From: an uncultured Methylocystaceae bacterium
Lineage (GTDB): Bacteria; Pseudomonadota; Alphaproteobacteria; Rhizobiales; Beijerinckiaceae
Assembly (NCBI GenBank): GCA_903870245.1
Contig: CAIQCB010000052.1
Span: 186,001 to 250,000 of the forward strand
Reading direction: 5' to 3'
Length of the DNA stretch: 64,000 bases
Part shown: piece by piece, positions 1 to 8,723 of the stretch
How the letters are laid out: each line of letters begins with the position of its first letter
Numbering within the stretch: the first letter of the stretch is position 1
Notes under the pieces: generated by a model
What the model was told of the DNA's origin: nothing
Database searches by the model: none
Seen by the model: the letters and a program-made list of their open reading frames with translations, nothing else
Translations under genes and position numbers: made by a program

Positions 1-2694
1 CTCACGACTGCGGTGGAGAAGGACTCCTATCTGCGCACGGTGCAGGACTGGATTATCCGTCCGCAGTTGCGCACCGTGCCGGGCGTCGCCGGAGTGGATT
101 CTCTCGGCGGTTTCGTCAAGGAATATCACATTCAGCCCGACCCGGCGAAGCTGACGGCGCTGGGCCTGTCTTTCGACGATCTTGCGAACACGGTCGCCAA
201 AAACAACGTCAGTCGCGGCGCAGGCTATGTCGAACGCAATGGCGAAGGGCTGGTTGTGCGCAGCGGCGGGCGGCTCGAAAATCTCAACGACATCCGCATG
301 GTCGTCGCCACAACGCGCAATGGCGTGCCGGTGCGGGTCGGGGAAATCGCCACCGTCGGCATCGGCAAGGAGCTGCGCGTCGGCAGCGCCAGCATGAATG
401 GCGAGGAGGTGGTGATCGGCACCGCGCTGATGCTGATCGGCGCCAATAGTCGCACCGTTTCTCAGGCTGTCGACGCGAGCATGGCGCGCATCGAGAAAAC
501 GCTCCCGCCAGGAATCGAGGTTCGCACGATCCTGAATCGTACGCTTCTGGTCGAAGCCACCATCAAAACGGTGGCGAAAAATCTGCTCGAAGGCGCTGCG
601 CTGGTCATTCTGGTGCTGTTCGTCATGCTCAGCGATTTTCGCGCCGCGCTGGTGACGGCGACGGTCATTCCTGTGACGATGCTTTGTCTGGCGATCGGCA
701 TGTATCTCGGCAAGATCAGCGCCAATCTGATGAGCCTTGGCGCCCTTGATTTCGGTCTGATCGCCGATGGCGCCATCATCGTCGCGGAAAACAGTCTGCG
801 TCGTTTGTCCGAACGACATCACGCCCTTGGTCGCCCCCTGACCAAGGAAGAGCGCTACGACACCGTGATCTCCTCCGCCGTCGAAATGCGCCGACCGACC
901 GTTTACGGACAGTCGATCATCATCCTTGTTTATTTGCCGATCCTGAGCTTCTCCGGCGTCGAAGGCAAAATGTTTCATCCGATGGCGATGACGGTGATTA
1001 TCGCGCTGCTCTCGGAATTCCTGCTGTCCTTGACCTTCTTTCCCGCGATGATCGCGCTCTTCGTCTCCGGTCACGGCGAAGAGTCGGAAAACGCGCTGGT
1101 GCGCGGATTGAAAAAATTCTATCGCCCTGCGCTCGCATGGGCGATGGAGCAACCGTTCAAGGTGATGGCCATCGGCCTTGGCTCCTTCGCGTTCGCGGCG
1201 ATCGTCTATTCCGGTCTGGGTCAGGAGTTCATCCCGACGCTGGACGAAAAAAACATCGCCATGCAGGCCAACAGAATTCCGAGCGCATCGCTTGGACAAT
1301 CGCAGGCGATGCAAATCGAGATCGAAAATGTCGTTCGCGCCTTCCCTCAGGTCGCCTATGTGTTTTCGAAAACGGGCACGGCGGAAGTGGCGACTGACCC
1401 AATGCCGCCCAATCTCACCGATACGTTCATCATGCTTAAACCGCAGGAGGAATGGCCCGATCCGCACCTGCCAAAAAACGAATTGATCGAGCAGATCGGC
1501 GATCGTCTTTCCCGGCTTCCCGGCAACGCCTACGAATTCACCCAGCCAATCCAGCTGCGTTTCAACGAGCTTCTGGCCGGCGTGCGCGGCGACATCGCCG
1601 TGAAGGTCTTCGGAGAAGATTACGACGCGATGCTGCGCACGGCGAACCACATCGCCGCCATAATGCGCAAGACGCGCGGCGCGGCGGACGTCAAGGTCGA
1701 ACAGGTCTCCGGACTGCCCTTGCTCGATATCCAGATCGACAAGGCGGCCATCGCCCGATACGGTCTCAGCCTGTCGAACGTTCAGGACGCCATCGGCGCG
1801 GCGATTGGCGGCCAGCGCGCCGGCGTCATCTTCGAAGGCGATCGGCGCTTTCCGATCTTCGTTCGCCTCGGCGATAATCTGCGCGAGAACGCGGCGGCGC
1901 TCGAAACCATCCCTGTGTCCCTGCCGCCCGACGCCGCCGGCCGCGTCTCGACCGTGCAACTCAAACAACTGGCGAAATTCATAACCATAGACGGACAGAA
2001 CCAGGTGTCGCGCGAAAACGGCAAACGCCGGGTCGTTGTCAGCGCCAATGTCCGCGGACGCGATATCGCCTCGGTGGTGAAGGAGGCGCGCGCCAAAATC
2101 GAATCGGATGTCAGCGTGCCGGCTGGCTACTGGATCGTCTGGGGCGGACAGTTCGAAAATCTCGCCGCCGCGCGCGAGCGGCTGATGATTGTGGTGCCGA
2201 TCTGCTTTTTCATGATTTTTCTGCTGCTCTATTCGGCGCTGGGCGCGGCGCTGGACGCCCTGCTCGTGTTCACTGCGGTGCCGCTGGCGCTGTCTGGCGG
2301 CGTGGTGGCGCTGTGGTTGCGCGGCATGCCGATGTCGGTGTCGGCGGCGGTGGGCTTCATTGCGCTCTCGGGCGTCGCCGTTCTCAACGGCCTGGTGATG
2401 CGCACCTACATTCATCAGCTTGAGTCTGAAGGCATGCCCGAACGCGAGGCGATCTACACTGGCGCAATGACTCGTCTGCGGCCCGTCATCATGACAGCGC
2501 TGGTCGCTTCGCTCGGATTCGTGCCAATGGCTCTGGCGACCAGCACCGGCGCCGAAGTGCAACGACCCATCGCCACCGTCGTGATCGGCGGACTGATCAG
2601 CGCAACCGCGCTAACGCTGATCGTTCTACCGGCGCTCTACGCCTATTTTGCGAGAAGGAAACGGATCGCGCCGCCTGTCGGGGCGCGCGAATGA
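1..2694 (+). CDS. Heavy-metal efflux RND transporter, CzcA/CusA type, 5' end missing
   Basis: Inner-membrane pump of a tripartite cation efflux complex (HME-RND family), which drives metal export by proton antiport. The reading frame is open from base 1, so the gene is cut by the window edge. About 897 residues are present against roughly 1040 in the family, so the first transmembrane helix and part of the first porter domain are missing. A helix cluster contains the family motif DFGLIADGAIIVAEN near residue 246 of the ORF. A second porter domain follows, then a second helix cluster ending at ARRKRIAPP. Its stop overlaps the ATG of the next gene (ATGA), so pump and outer-membrane factor are translationally coupled. 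The usual periplasmic adaptor gene would lie upstream, outside the window. The metal (Co/Zn/Cd, Cu/Ag or Ni) cannot be decided. Confidence 0.9.
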   Translation, partial: LTTAVEKDSYLRTVQDWIIRPQLRTVPGVAGVDSLGGFVKEYHIQPDPAKLTALGLSFDDLANTVAKNNVSRGAGYVERNGEGLVVRSGGRLENLNDIRMVVATTRNGVPVRVGEIATVGIGKELRVGSASMNGEEVVIGTALMLIGANSRTVSQAVDASMARIEKTLPPGIEVRTILNRTLLVEATIKTVAKNLLEGAALVILVLFVMLSDFRAALVTATVIPVTMLCLAIGMYLGKISANLMSLGALDFGLIADGAIIVAENSLRRLSERHHALGRPLTKEERYDTVISSAVEMRRPTVYGQSIIILVYLPILSFSGVEGKMFHPMAMTVIIALLSEFLLSLTFFPAMIALFVSGHGEESENALVRGLKKFYRPALAWAMEQPFKVMAIGLGSFAFAAIVYSGLGQEFIPTLDEKNIAMQANRIPSASLGQSQAMQIEIENVVRAFPQVAYVFSKTGTAEVATDPMPPNLTDTFIMLKPQEEWPDPHLPKNELIEQIGDRLSRLPGNAYEFTQPIQLRFNELLAGVRGDIAVKVFGEDYDAMLRTANHIAAIMRKTRGAADVKVEQVSGLPLLDIQIDKAAIARYGLSLSNVQDAIGAAIGGQRAGVIFEGDRRFPIFVRLGDNLRENAAALETIPVSLPPDAAGRVSTVQLKQLAKFITIDGQNQVSRENGKRRVVVSANVRGRDIASVVKEARAKIESDVSVPAGYWIVWGGQFENLAAARERLMIVVPICFFMIFLLLYSALGAALDALLVFTAVPLALSGGVVALWLRGMPMSVSAAVGFIALSGVAVLNGLVMRTYIHQLESEGMPEREAIYTGAMTRLRPVIMTALVASLGFVPMALATSTGAEVQRPIATVVIGGLISATALTLIVLPALYAYFARRKRIAPPVGARE

Positions 2695-4175
2695 CAAAGT
2701 TTCTGCAGATTTCACTTGCGCCGATTTCACTTGCGCCGATTTCACTTGCGCCAATTTCACTTGCGCCGATTTTACTCGCGCTGGTTTTACTCGCCATGAA
2801 CGGCGTCGGCTTCGCGCCGCCCGCCATCGGCGAGACTCTTGGCGACGCGCTCAGAAACGCCTACAGCAACAACCCGAGCCTCAATTCCGGCCGCGCCAAT
2901 CTGCGCGCGGTCGACGAGGGCGTGCCCATCGCCAGAGCCGGAATGCGCCCGCGCGTTTCGGTGAACAGTTACCTTGGCGCGCAACAGAACCGTTTCGTAC
3001 AGCGACAGGAAGATCTGGGAATCCCTGACGATCCCAATCGCACGACGGTCTGGAACTTGCAGGAGGGCCGGAGCGTCGCGCGTTCGGCTGGCGTCACCAT
3101 CGAACAACCGATTTTCGACGGTTTTAAAGCCAAAAACACCATGAGCGCGGCGGAGTCGGCGGTGTTCGCCGAACGACAACGACTGCGCTTTCTTGAACAA
3201 AAGGTGTTATTCGACACCGCTGCGGCCTATATGAATGTCTTGCGCGACACGGCGGCGCTTAAACTGCAAGAGAACAACGTCTCGGTGCTGACCGAGCAAC
3301 TCCGCCAAACCAAAGAACGTTTCGAGGCAGGTCAAATCACCCTGACCGACACCGCCCAGGCGCAATCGCGTCTGGCCGGCGGTCAGGCGCAAGAGAGCGC
3401 GTCGCGCGCGATGCTGGAGGCGAGCATCGGCGTTTTTCGGCAACTGGTCGGCCAATTGCCAAAGAAACTGGCGGCGGCCGCGCCCCTCGACAAATTATTG
3501 CCGCGCACACTCGATGAGGCGGAGAGAATTGCTGTCAGCGAACATCCGATGATCCTCGCCGCGCTGCATGATGCGGACGCCTCGGATTTCGATATCAAAT
3601 CCATTGAATCGGATTTTCTGCCAAAACTGTCCATCGTCGCCGATGTGTTCACCCAGACCAACATCAATACAATCTACGACCGCAACATCGCCGGCATGAT
3701 CGGTGGACGTCTGAACATCCCGCTCTACGATGGCGGCAGCACCTCGGCGCAACTGCGACAGGCGAAAGAGATCGCCGGCAAAAAGAAGCTCGACGCTGAT
3801 GTGGCTCGGGCCGAAATCGCTTCCTTGACGCGTGCGACATGGGCGAACCTTCAGTCCGCCAAGACACGCATCGGCACGGCGCAAACCCAGATCGCCGCCG
3901 CCGAACGAGCGCTCTACGGCGTCCGTGAAGAAGCCAAGGCGGGTCTGCGCACAACTCTTGAAATCCTCAATGCGCAGCAAGAGTTGCTCAATGCGCGCAT
4001 CGCCCTGATCGTCGCCCAGCGCGAAAGGGTCGTCGCCTCTTATGGCCTCATGGCGTCGATCGGCCGTCTCTCGATTGAAAATCTCGGCGTCGCCTCGGAT
4101 TATTACGAGCCTACCCATCACTTCAATCAGGTGAAGGACTCCTGGGGCGGCGGCGCCACGTCGACCGGTCGTTGA
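2691..4175 (+). CDS. TolC/CzcC-family outer-membrane efflux protein
   Basis: Outer-membrane channel partner of the preceding RND pump, 494 residues, with two tandem OEP repeats (about residues 50-240 and 270-460) rich in Ala, Gln and Leu coiled-coil heptads, as expected for the periplasmic alpha-barrel. The start overlaps the pump stop by four bases. The N-terminus is a signal peptide with an odd core: the pentapeptide SLAPI is repeated four times before LLALVLLA, and cleavage probably falls near PPAIGE. The repeat arises from a 15-base tandem DNA repeat annotated separately. An internal ATG at 2797 would skip the repeat but leave no hydrophobic core, so the coupled start is preferred. Gly and Ser-rich C-terminal tail. 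Confidence 0.88.
   Translation: MTKFLQISLAPISLAPISLAPISLAPILLALVLLAMNGVGFAPPAIGETLGDALRNAYSNNPSLNSGRANLRAVDEGVPIARAGMRPRVSVNSYLGAQQNRFVQRQEDLGIPDDPNRTTVWNLQEGRSVARSAGVTIEQPIFDGFKAKNTMSAAESAVFAERQRLRFLEQKVLFDTAAAYMNVLRDTAALKLQENNVSVLTEQLRQTKERFEAGQITLTDTAQAQSRLAGGQAQESASRAMLEASIGVFRQLVGQLPKKLAAAAPLDKLLPRTLDEAERIAVSEHPMILAALHDADASDFDIKSIESDFLPKLSIVADVFTQTNINTIYDRNIAGMIGGRLNIPLYDGGSTSAQLRQAKEIAGKKKLDADVARAEIASLTRATWANLQSAKTRIGTAQTQIAAAERALYGVREEAKAGLRTTLEILNAQQELLNARIALIVAQRERVVASYGLMASIGRLSIENLGVASDYYEPTHHFNQVKDSWGGGATSTGR
2708..2795 (+). repeat. 15-base in-frame tandem repeat in a signal peptide
   Basis: Unit GATTTCACTTGCGCC occurs perfectly at 2708, 2723 and 2738. Position 2753 has one change, and diverged copies sit at 2768 and 2783. 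Since 15 is a multiple of three, each copy adds five residues (roughly ISLAP) to the signal peptide of the outer-membrane efflux factor. Near-identical neighbouring copies suggest recent slippage expansion. Confidence 0.95.
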
Positions 4176-4297
4176 CCTCCTTTCCAGTATCGGGCGCTGC
4201 GGACGGGCGCTGGTCCGCGGATTTCCTCTTTGCACGAAACAGCCTAGAATGCCGGGCAACCGCCGGGCGGGCGGGCGCAACGAACAAGAGGAAAGAC

Positions 4298-4774
4298 ATG
4301 AAAGTCGCCATTAATGTTTTTTTTGCTTCCGCGCTCGCGGCGGCGTCTCTCGCCGCCAATCCGGCGCAAGCCTATTGCATGTTTGGTTGCGATCCGACGG
4401 AAGAACACGCCAGACAGATTTTCGATAATCTGATCAAGCAACGTTTCGACAAACCCGGCAAGGTGCTTGAATTCAAGCAAACCATGTCCGAACGCCTCGA
4501 AATGCACGCAACGGGCGAAAAGGGCTACGAGATTTTTTTCAATGCGCGGGTCCAGTTCCCCGACGGCGCCAATCTCGACTGCAAACCGGAAGGAACGACT
4601 TACAAGGACGGATGTTCGCCGAGCAAACACTACGTCACAGCGCCGCGCAGCGCTGATCCCAAGGGGCGGCAATATATCGCGCCCGGTGGAACCGTAACCT
4701 TCGACGAGGAATATCGTTTCTACGAGGACCCGAAAGGCTGGAAGGGTCCAGACGGGAATATCTATACGCAATAA
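4298..4774 (+). CDS. Secreted protein of unknown function, 158 aa
   Basis: Not recognised as a named family. The ORF track opens at 4172, but ATG 4298 follows GAGGAAAG at a good distance and starts a clean signal peptide (MKVAINVFF...ANPAQA, cleaved before YCMFGCDP). The mature part is about 135 residues, hydrophilic, with four cysteines as two near pairs (YCMFGC early, and DCKPEG with DGCSPS later), which suggests two disulfides in the periplasm. There are many aromatic and charged residues and no membrane helix. It lies 122 bases after the efflux operon and has its own terminator, so it is probably a separate transcription unit. A link to metal stress is only positional. Confidence 0.75.
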   Translation: MKVAINVFFASALAAASLAANPAQAYCMFGCDPTEEHARQIFDNLIKQRFDKPGKVLEFKQTMSERLEMHATGEKGYEIFFNARVQFPDGANLDCKPEGTTYKDGCSPSKHYVTAPRSADPKGRQYIAPGGTVTFDEEYRFYEDPKGWKGPDGNIYTQ

Positions 4775-4793
4775 GCGATCGGCGAAAAATTAT

Positions 4794-4822
4794 GGGCGCG
4801 CAACATTTGCGCGCCCTCTTTT
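4794..4822 (+). terminator. Rho-independent terminator after the 158-aa secreted gene
   Basis: Perfect 8-base stem GGGCGCGC / GCGCGCCC with a 7-base loop, followed by TCTTTT. It starts 20 bases after the stop of the upstream plus-strand gene. Confidence 0.8.
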
Positions 4823-4823
4823 C

Positions 4824-4850
4824 GAAAATCTCTCCTTGAAGATGGAGAGG
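4824..4850 (-). terminator. Weak terminator for the Cys-rich gene at 4861
   Basis: Read on the minus strand, stem CTCTCC / GGAGAG with an 8-base loop is followed by ATTTTCG. It lies just after the stop of the minus-strand gene ending at 4861 and faces the plus-strand terminator. Confidence 0.45.
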
Positions 4851-4860
4851 TGTGCGGGAA

Positions 4861-5103
4861 TTATTTCAGCAGTTCAGAATTCTGCGGGCAGCCGGCCTTC
4901 GCGTTACAGGCGTCGAAGTTTGCTCTGAGCTCGGCCTTGTCAGCGCCGTAATTCTGCTTGCGGGAGAGATATTCGTCGTAGCACTTCGACGCAGCCGAAG
5001 CCTGCTTGTCTTCGTCGGCCTTGCGCGTATCGCAGTCGGCGAAAGCCGGGGTGATCATGCCGGCGAGCAGCGCAACGGCCGAGACAATGGCGAACTTCTT
5101 CAT
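4861..5103 (-). CDS. Small Cys-containing secreted protein, 80 aa (paralogue A)
   Basis: Signal peptide MKKFAIVSAVALLAG...AFA, then a mature peptide of about 57 residues beginning DCDTRKADED. Four cysteines remain (DCDT, KCYDEY, ACNAKAGC counted as two), with the C-terminal block GCPQNSELLK. The same framework (CDTRK-x-DE, C-x-DEY, KQ, LRA, C, GCPQNS, LK) recurs in the gene at 5496, so the two are duplicates. Probably a periplasmic or secreted, disulfide-bonded, helical peptide. No family name is recognised and no function is claimed. It has its own start region and a weak terminator, and 392 bases separate it from its paralogue on the same strand. Confidence 0.8.
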   Translation of the reverse strand: MKKFAIVSAVALLAGMITPAFADCDTRKADEDKQASAASKCYDEYLSRKQNYGADKAELRANFDACNAKAGCPQNSELLK

Positions 5104-5495
5104 TCTGACGTTTCCTTTTCATTGATTGAAGCTTGACCTTACCTCGTCCGACCCCTGATCGGAACGGGACCCCCTCCCGTCGCATGCCCGCGACAGCCTA
5201 CAAGACGCCAAGCGTGGCGACGATGTCGGAAGAATGATCGGGAGTCAATCACACAGGACAGGGGCTGGATGAGATAAATTCAGGATAAGATTCGACGGCG
5301 CATGAAGGCTGCTTGCGCATCATCCGAATCAATGCGCTTCAGCCTATTGGTCCGAGTAAGCATTATTGGTCCGCACAGAGCCTCAATGCTGCGACGCAGC
5401 AAGCTTGGCTGATTGATGTCCGCACCGCAGATAACAGGACGCGGAAATACCGCGCCCTGTCCTGTAAAGAGGCTCCTGAGACCGGGAGCTATTCT
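5104..5495. other. 392-base gap between the two Cys-rich paralogues
   Basis: No convincing gene. ORFs here have poor codon character. It must hold the promoter of the minus-strand gene at 4861-5103 and the 3' end of the one at 5496-5726. An imperfect hairpin (ACAGGA..CGCGG, loop AAATA, CCGCG..TCCTGT) at about 5434-5464 lies downstream of the second paralogue but has no T-run. Base composition is more AT-rich than the flanking genes. Confidence 0.6.
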
Positions 5496-5726
5496 TTACT
5501 TCAGATCCTTGGAATTCTGCGGGCAGCCGCACTTCTCGTCGCAGGCCAGGCGATCCGCTCTCAGCTTGGCGTGATCGGCCATCATGTCCTGCTTGTGCCG
5601 GACATATTCATCCTCGCACTTGCCAGCGCAGAGGGCCTGTTCGTCTTCCTTGCGCGTGTCGCAATCTGCAAACGCCGGCGCAGCCATGGTGGCGAACATG
5701 ACGGCGGCAATGGCTAAGGTTTTCAT
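5496..5726 (-). CDS. Small Cys-rich secreted protein, 76 aa (paralogue B)
   Basis: Paralogue of the product at 4861. Signal peptide MKTLAIAAVMFATMAAPAFA, then DCDTRKEDEQ and a mature chain with six cysteines (DCDT, LCAGKC, ACDEKCGC). Two cysteines are added relative to paralogue A, in near-paired positions, so one extra disulfide is possible. It shares the KQ-x-x-x-AD-x-A-x-LRA core and the GCPQNS-x-x-LK end. Function unknown; the conserved charged helix and cysteine frame suggest a structural or metal/redox role outside the cytoplasm, which is inference only. The following 193 bases up to acnA hold no gene. Confidence 0.8.
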   Translation of the reverse strand: MKTLAIAAVMFATMAAPAFADCDTRKEDEQALCAGKCEDEYVRHKQDMMADHAKLRADRLACDEKCGCPQNSKDLK

Positions 5727-5919
5727 GTCTTCGTTTCCTCCAGATTTTTTTGGCCGGGACTATTTGCCCTCTGCAGCGTTCACATGCGTCCGATCATTGA
5801 TCGACGAACCGGACATTCGTGTCCCGTCATCGCCAAAGCGGAAGCGCGCGTGAAACGGCCGAACGATGTCGCAGGACATTAATCGAGTCAATTAGACACG
5901 AGAGTTTTCAACGCCGGCG

Positions 5920-8628
5920 CTAAGGGGCAAGTTGTCGCAGCACGTAAGGCAGGATGCCGCCATTTTTGAAATATTCCAGTTCGTCGAGCGTATCGATGCG
6001 CAAGAGCAACGGTATGGTCGCCACTGAGCCATCCGTAAACCCAATTTGCGCATTGATTGTCTGGCGCGGCGTCAAACCTGCGCCGAGGCCGTGAATGACG
6101 ACAGTCTCCTCGCCGGTCAGACCCAGCGACGACCAGCTCGCGCCATTCATGAAGGTGAGCGGGAGCACGCCCATGCCGACAAGATTGGAGCGATGGATGC
6201 GCTCGAAGCTCTGGGCGATGACCGCGCGCACGCCGAGCAAGGCCGCGCCTTTCGCCGCCCAGTCGCGTGATGAACCATTGCCATATTCGGCGCCGGCGAA
6301 AACCACCAGAGGGGTCCTCTGCTGCGCGTAACGCATGGCGGCGTCATAAATCGGGAGCGTCTCGCCGCCGGGATAAAATCTGGTCAGTCCGCCTTCCGGC
6401 ACGAATCCAGCGGGGTCCTTCATCATGTGATTTTTGATGCGGATATTCGCGAAGGTGCCGCGCATCATCACTTCATGATTGCCGCGCCGCGTGCCGTACT
6501 GATTGAAATCAGCAGGGGAGACGCCGTTCTCGATCAGCCATTTTCCGGCCGGCGACGCCGCCTTGATCGACCCCGCCGGCGAGATGTGATCGGTCGTGAT
6601 CTTGTCGCCGAACAGAGCAAGAATTCGCGCGCCCTCAATGTCGGCGATCGGTTGCGGCGTCTTCGTCAGACCGGCGAAATAGGGCGGATTGCGCACATAG
6701 GTAGAGTGGTCGTCCCATTGATAGGTTTCGCCCTCCGGCGCCGCGACCGCCTGCCAATGCGCGTCGCCGGCGAAGACATTGGCGTAGGCGTCGCGGAAAA
6801 GCTCGCGCGTCACATTCTCATGGATGAAACGATCAATCTCGGCGTTTGACGGCCAGATGTCGCGCAGATAGACGGCGGCGCCCGACGGGTCATGGCCGAT
6901 CGGCTCCCGCGTCAGATCGATCGCTATCGTTCCGGCAAGCGCGAAGGCGACGACCAGCGGCGGCGAAGCGAGATAATTCGCTTGTACGTCCGGATTGACG
7001 CGACCCTCGAAATTGCGATTGCCCGACAACACCGAGGCGACGACAAGATCATGGGCGTTGATGGTTTTCGACACCGGGGCGGGTAAGGGACCAGAATTGC
7101 CGATGCAGGTCGTGCAGCCGTAGCCGACGAGATTGAAGCCAAGCGCATCGAGCGATTTTTGCAAGCCCGATGTTTCGAGATAGCGGCCGACGACCTGACT
7201 GCCCGGCGCGAGCGAGGTCTTCACCCAGGGCTTGACCTTCAGTCCGCGAGCGATGGCGTTGCGCGCCAGCAGGCCGGCGCCGATCAGGACGCCGGGATTG
7301 GAGGTGTTGGTGCAGGAGGTGATGGCCGCGATGGCGACATCGCCATGGCCAAGATCGAAATCCGTTCCCTCGACCTTGCGCCGCGCGCCCAGGCCCTCCT
7401 TTTTGTATTCCTCCGTCAAAGCTGTCCCGAAGGCCTCGCCGACCGCCTCCAGGGTAACGCGGCCCTCCGGCCGCTTCGGCCCGGCGAGGGATGGCGCGAC
7501 GCTCGCCAGATCGAGTTCGATAATGTCGGTGAAGTCCGGATCGGGCGACGCCGCCTCGCGCAACATGCCCTGGGCGGCCGCATAGGCTTCGACCAGCGCG
7601 ATACGATCAGCGGCGCGGCCAGTCATGTGCAGGTAGGACAGGGTCTCTCTGTCAATCGGAAAGAAGCCGCAGGTGGCGCCATATTCCGGCGCCATATTGG
7701 CGATGGTGGCGCGGTCGGCGAGCGTGAGATGCGCCAGCCCGTCGCCGAAAAATTCGACGAATTTGCCGACGACGCCTTTCTTGCGCAGCATCTGGGTCAC
7801 GGTCAGCACAACATCGGTCGCCGTTACGCCCTCCTTCGGCGCGCCGGTCAGCCGAAAACCGACCACTTCCGGCGCCAGCATGGAGAGCGGCTGACCCAGC
7901 ATGGCCGCCTCCGCCTCAATGCCCCCGACGCCCCAGCCGAGGACGGCGAGGCCGTTGACCATGGTGGTGTGCGAGTCTGTGCCGACGAGCGAATCGGGAT
8001 AGGCGACCTCGACCGTCGCCCCCTCGTGGCGCTCGGCGCGCGTCCACACCGTCTGGGCGAGATATTCGAGGTTGACCTGATGGCAAATACCCGTGCCCGG
8101 CGGCACGACGCGGAAATTGTCGAAGGCCGACTGGCCCCATTTCAGGAAGCGGTAACGCTCGCCATTGCGTTGATATTCAAGCTCGACATTTTGCGCGAAA
8201 GCTTTTGGCGTACCGAATTCGTCAACGATCACGGAGTGGTCGATCACCAGATCGACCGGCGCCAGGGGATTGATCAGTTGCGGGTCGCCGCCCAGAGACT
8301 TCATGGCGTCGCGCATCGCCGCAAGATCGACGACGGCCGGCACGCCGGTGAAATCCTGCATCAAAACGCGGGCCGGACGAAAGGCGATCTCGCGCTCGGT
8401 CTTTCCCTTTTCGCTCAGCCACAGCGCGAAGGACTGTATCGTCTCCTTGTTGACCCAGCGGCCATCCTCGTTGCGCAGCAGATTTTCGAGCACCACCTTC
8501 AACGAATAGGGCAGTCGCGATACGTCTTTCAGGCCATTGGCCTCGGCGGCCTTCAACGAAAAATAGTCGTAGCTTCGATCTCCGACGACGAGCGTCTGGC
8601 GGCATTTGAAACTGTCGAGAGAAGTCAT
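5920..8628 (-). CDS. acnA: Aconitate hydratase A
   Basis: TCA-cycle enzyme that isomerises citrate to isocitrate through cis-aconitate with a [4Fe-4S] cluster; AcnA/IRP1 type. 902 residues, the usual length. The three cluster ligands are visible: Cys439 in SCTNTSNP, and Cys505 and Cys508 in [10 protein letters not shown]. The C-terminal swivel domain carries the [16 protein letters not shown] substrate-loop motif. The start ATG 8628 gives MTSLDSFK, typical of alphaproteobacterial AcnA. It is alone on its strand, with 95 bases to the upstream exporter gene, and is probably monocistronic. Confidence 0.98.
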   Translation of the reverse strand: MTSLDSFKCRQTLVVGDRSYDYFSLKAAEANGLKDVSRLPYSLKVVLENLLRNEDGRWVNKETIQSFALWLSEKGKTEREIAFRPARVLMQDFTGVPAVVDLAAMRDAMKSLGGDPQLINPLAPVDLVIDHSVIVDEFGTPKAFAQNVELEYQRNGERYRFLKWGQSAFDNFRVVPPGTGICHQVNLEYLAQTVWTRAERHEGATVEVAYPDSLVGTDSHTTMVNGLAVLGWGVGGIEAEAAMLGQPLSMLAPEVVGFRLTGAPKEGVTATDVVLTVTQMLRKKGVVGKFVEFFGDGLAHLTLADRATIANMAPEYGATCGFFPIDRETLSYLHMTGRAADRIALVEAYAAAQGMLREAASPDPDFTDIIELDLASVAPSLAGPKRPEGRVTLEAVGEAFGTALTEEYKKEGLGARRKVEGTDFDLGHGDVAIAAITSCTNTSNPGVLIGAGLLARNAIARGLKVKPWVKTSLAPGSQVVGRYLETSGLQKSLDALGFNLVGYGCTTCIGNSGPLPAPVSKTINAHDLVVASVLSGNRNFEGRVNPDVQANYLASPPLVVAFALAGTIAIDLTREPIGHDPSGAAVYLRDIWPSNAEIDRFIHENVTRELFRDAYANVFAGDAHWQAVAAPEGETYQWDDHSTYVRNPPYFAGLTKTPQPIADIEGARILALFGDKITTDHISPAGSIKAASPAGKWLIENGVSPADFNQYGTRRGNHEVMMRGTFANIRIKNHMMKDPAGFVPEGGLTRFYPGGETLPIYDAAMRYAQQRTPLVVFAGAEYGNGSSRDWAAKGAALLGVRAVIAQSFERIHRSNLVGMGVLPLTFMNGASWSSLGLTGEETVVIHGLGAGLTPRQTINAQIGFTDGSVATIPLLLRIDTLDELEYFKNGGILPYVLRQLAP

Positions 8629-8723
8629 GGGAATTCCTTGGAGACGATCCCGGAAGCCGGGATGCGCGCGATCTTTCTAGAAAATTCCGTGCCAACGGCA
8701 AACACAAAAGCGGACCGGAGCGA

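Noticed and set aside
2648-3028. ORF with DFTCA repeats resembling pentapeptide-repeat proteins
   Set aside because: It is the +1 frame of the 15-base repeat in the efflux channel gene, followed by Arg-rich nonsense.
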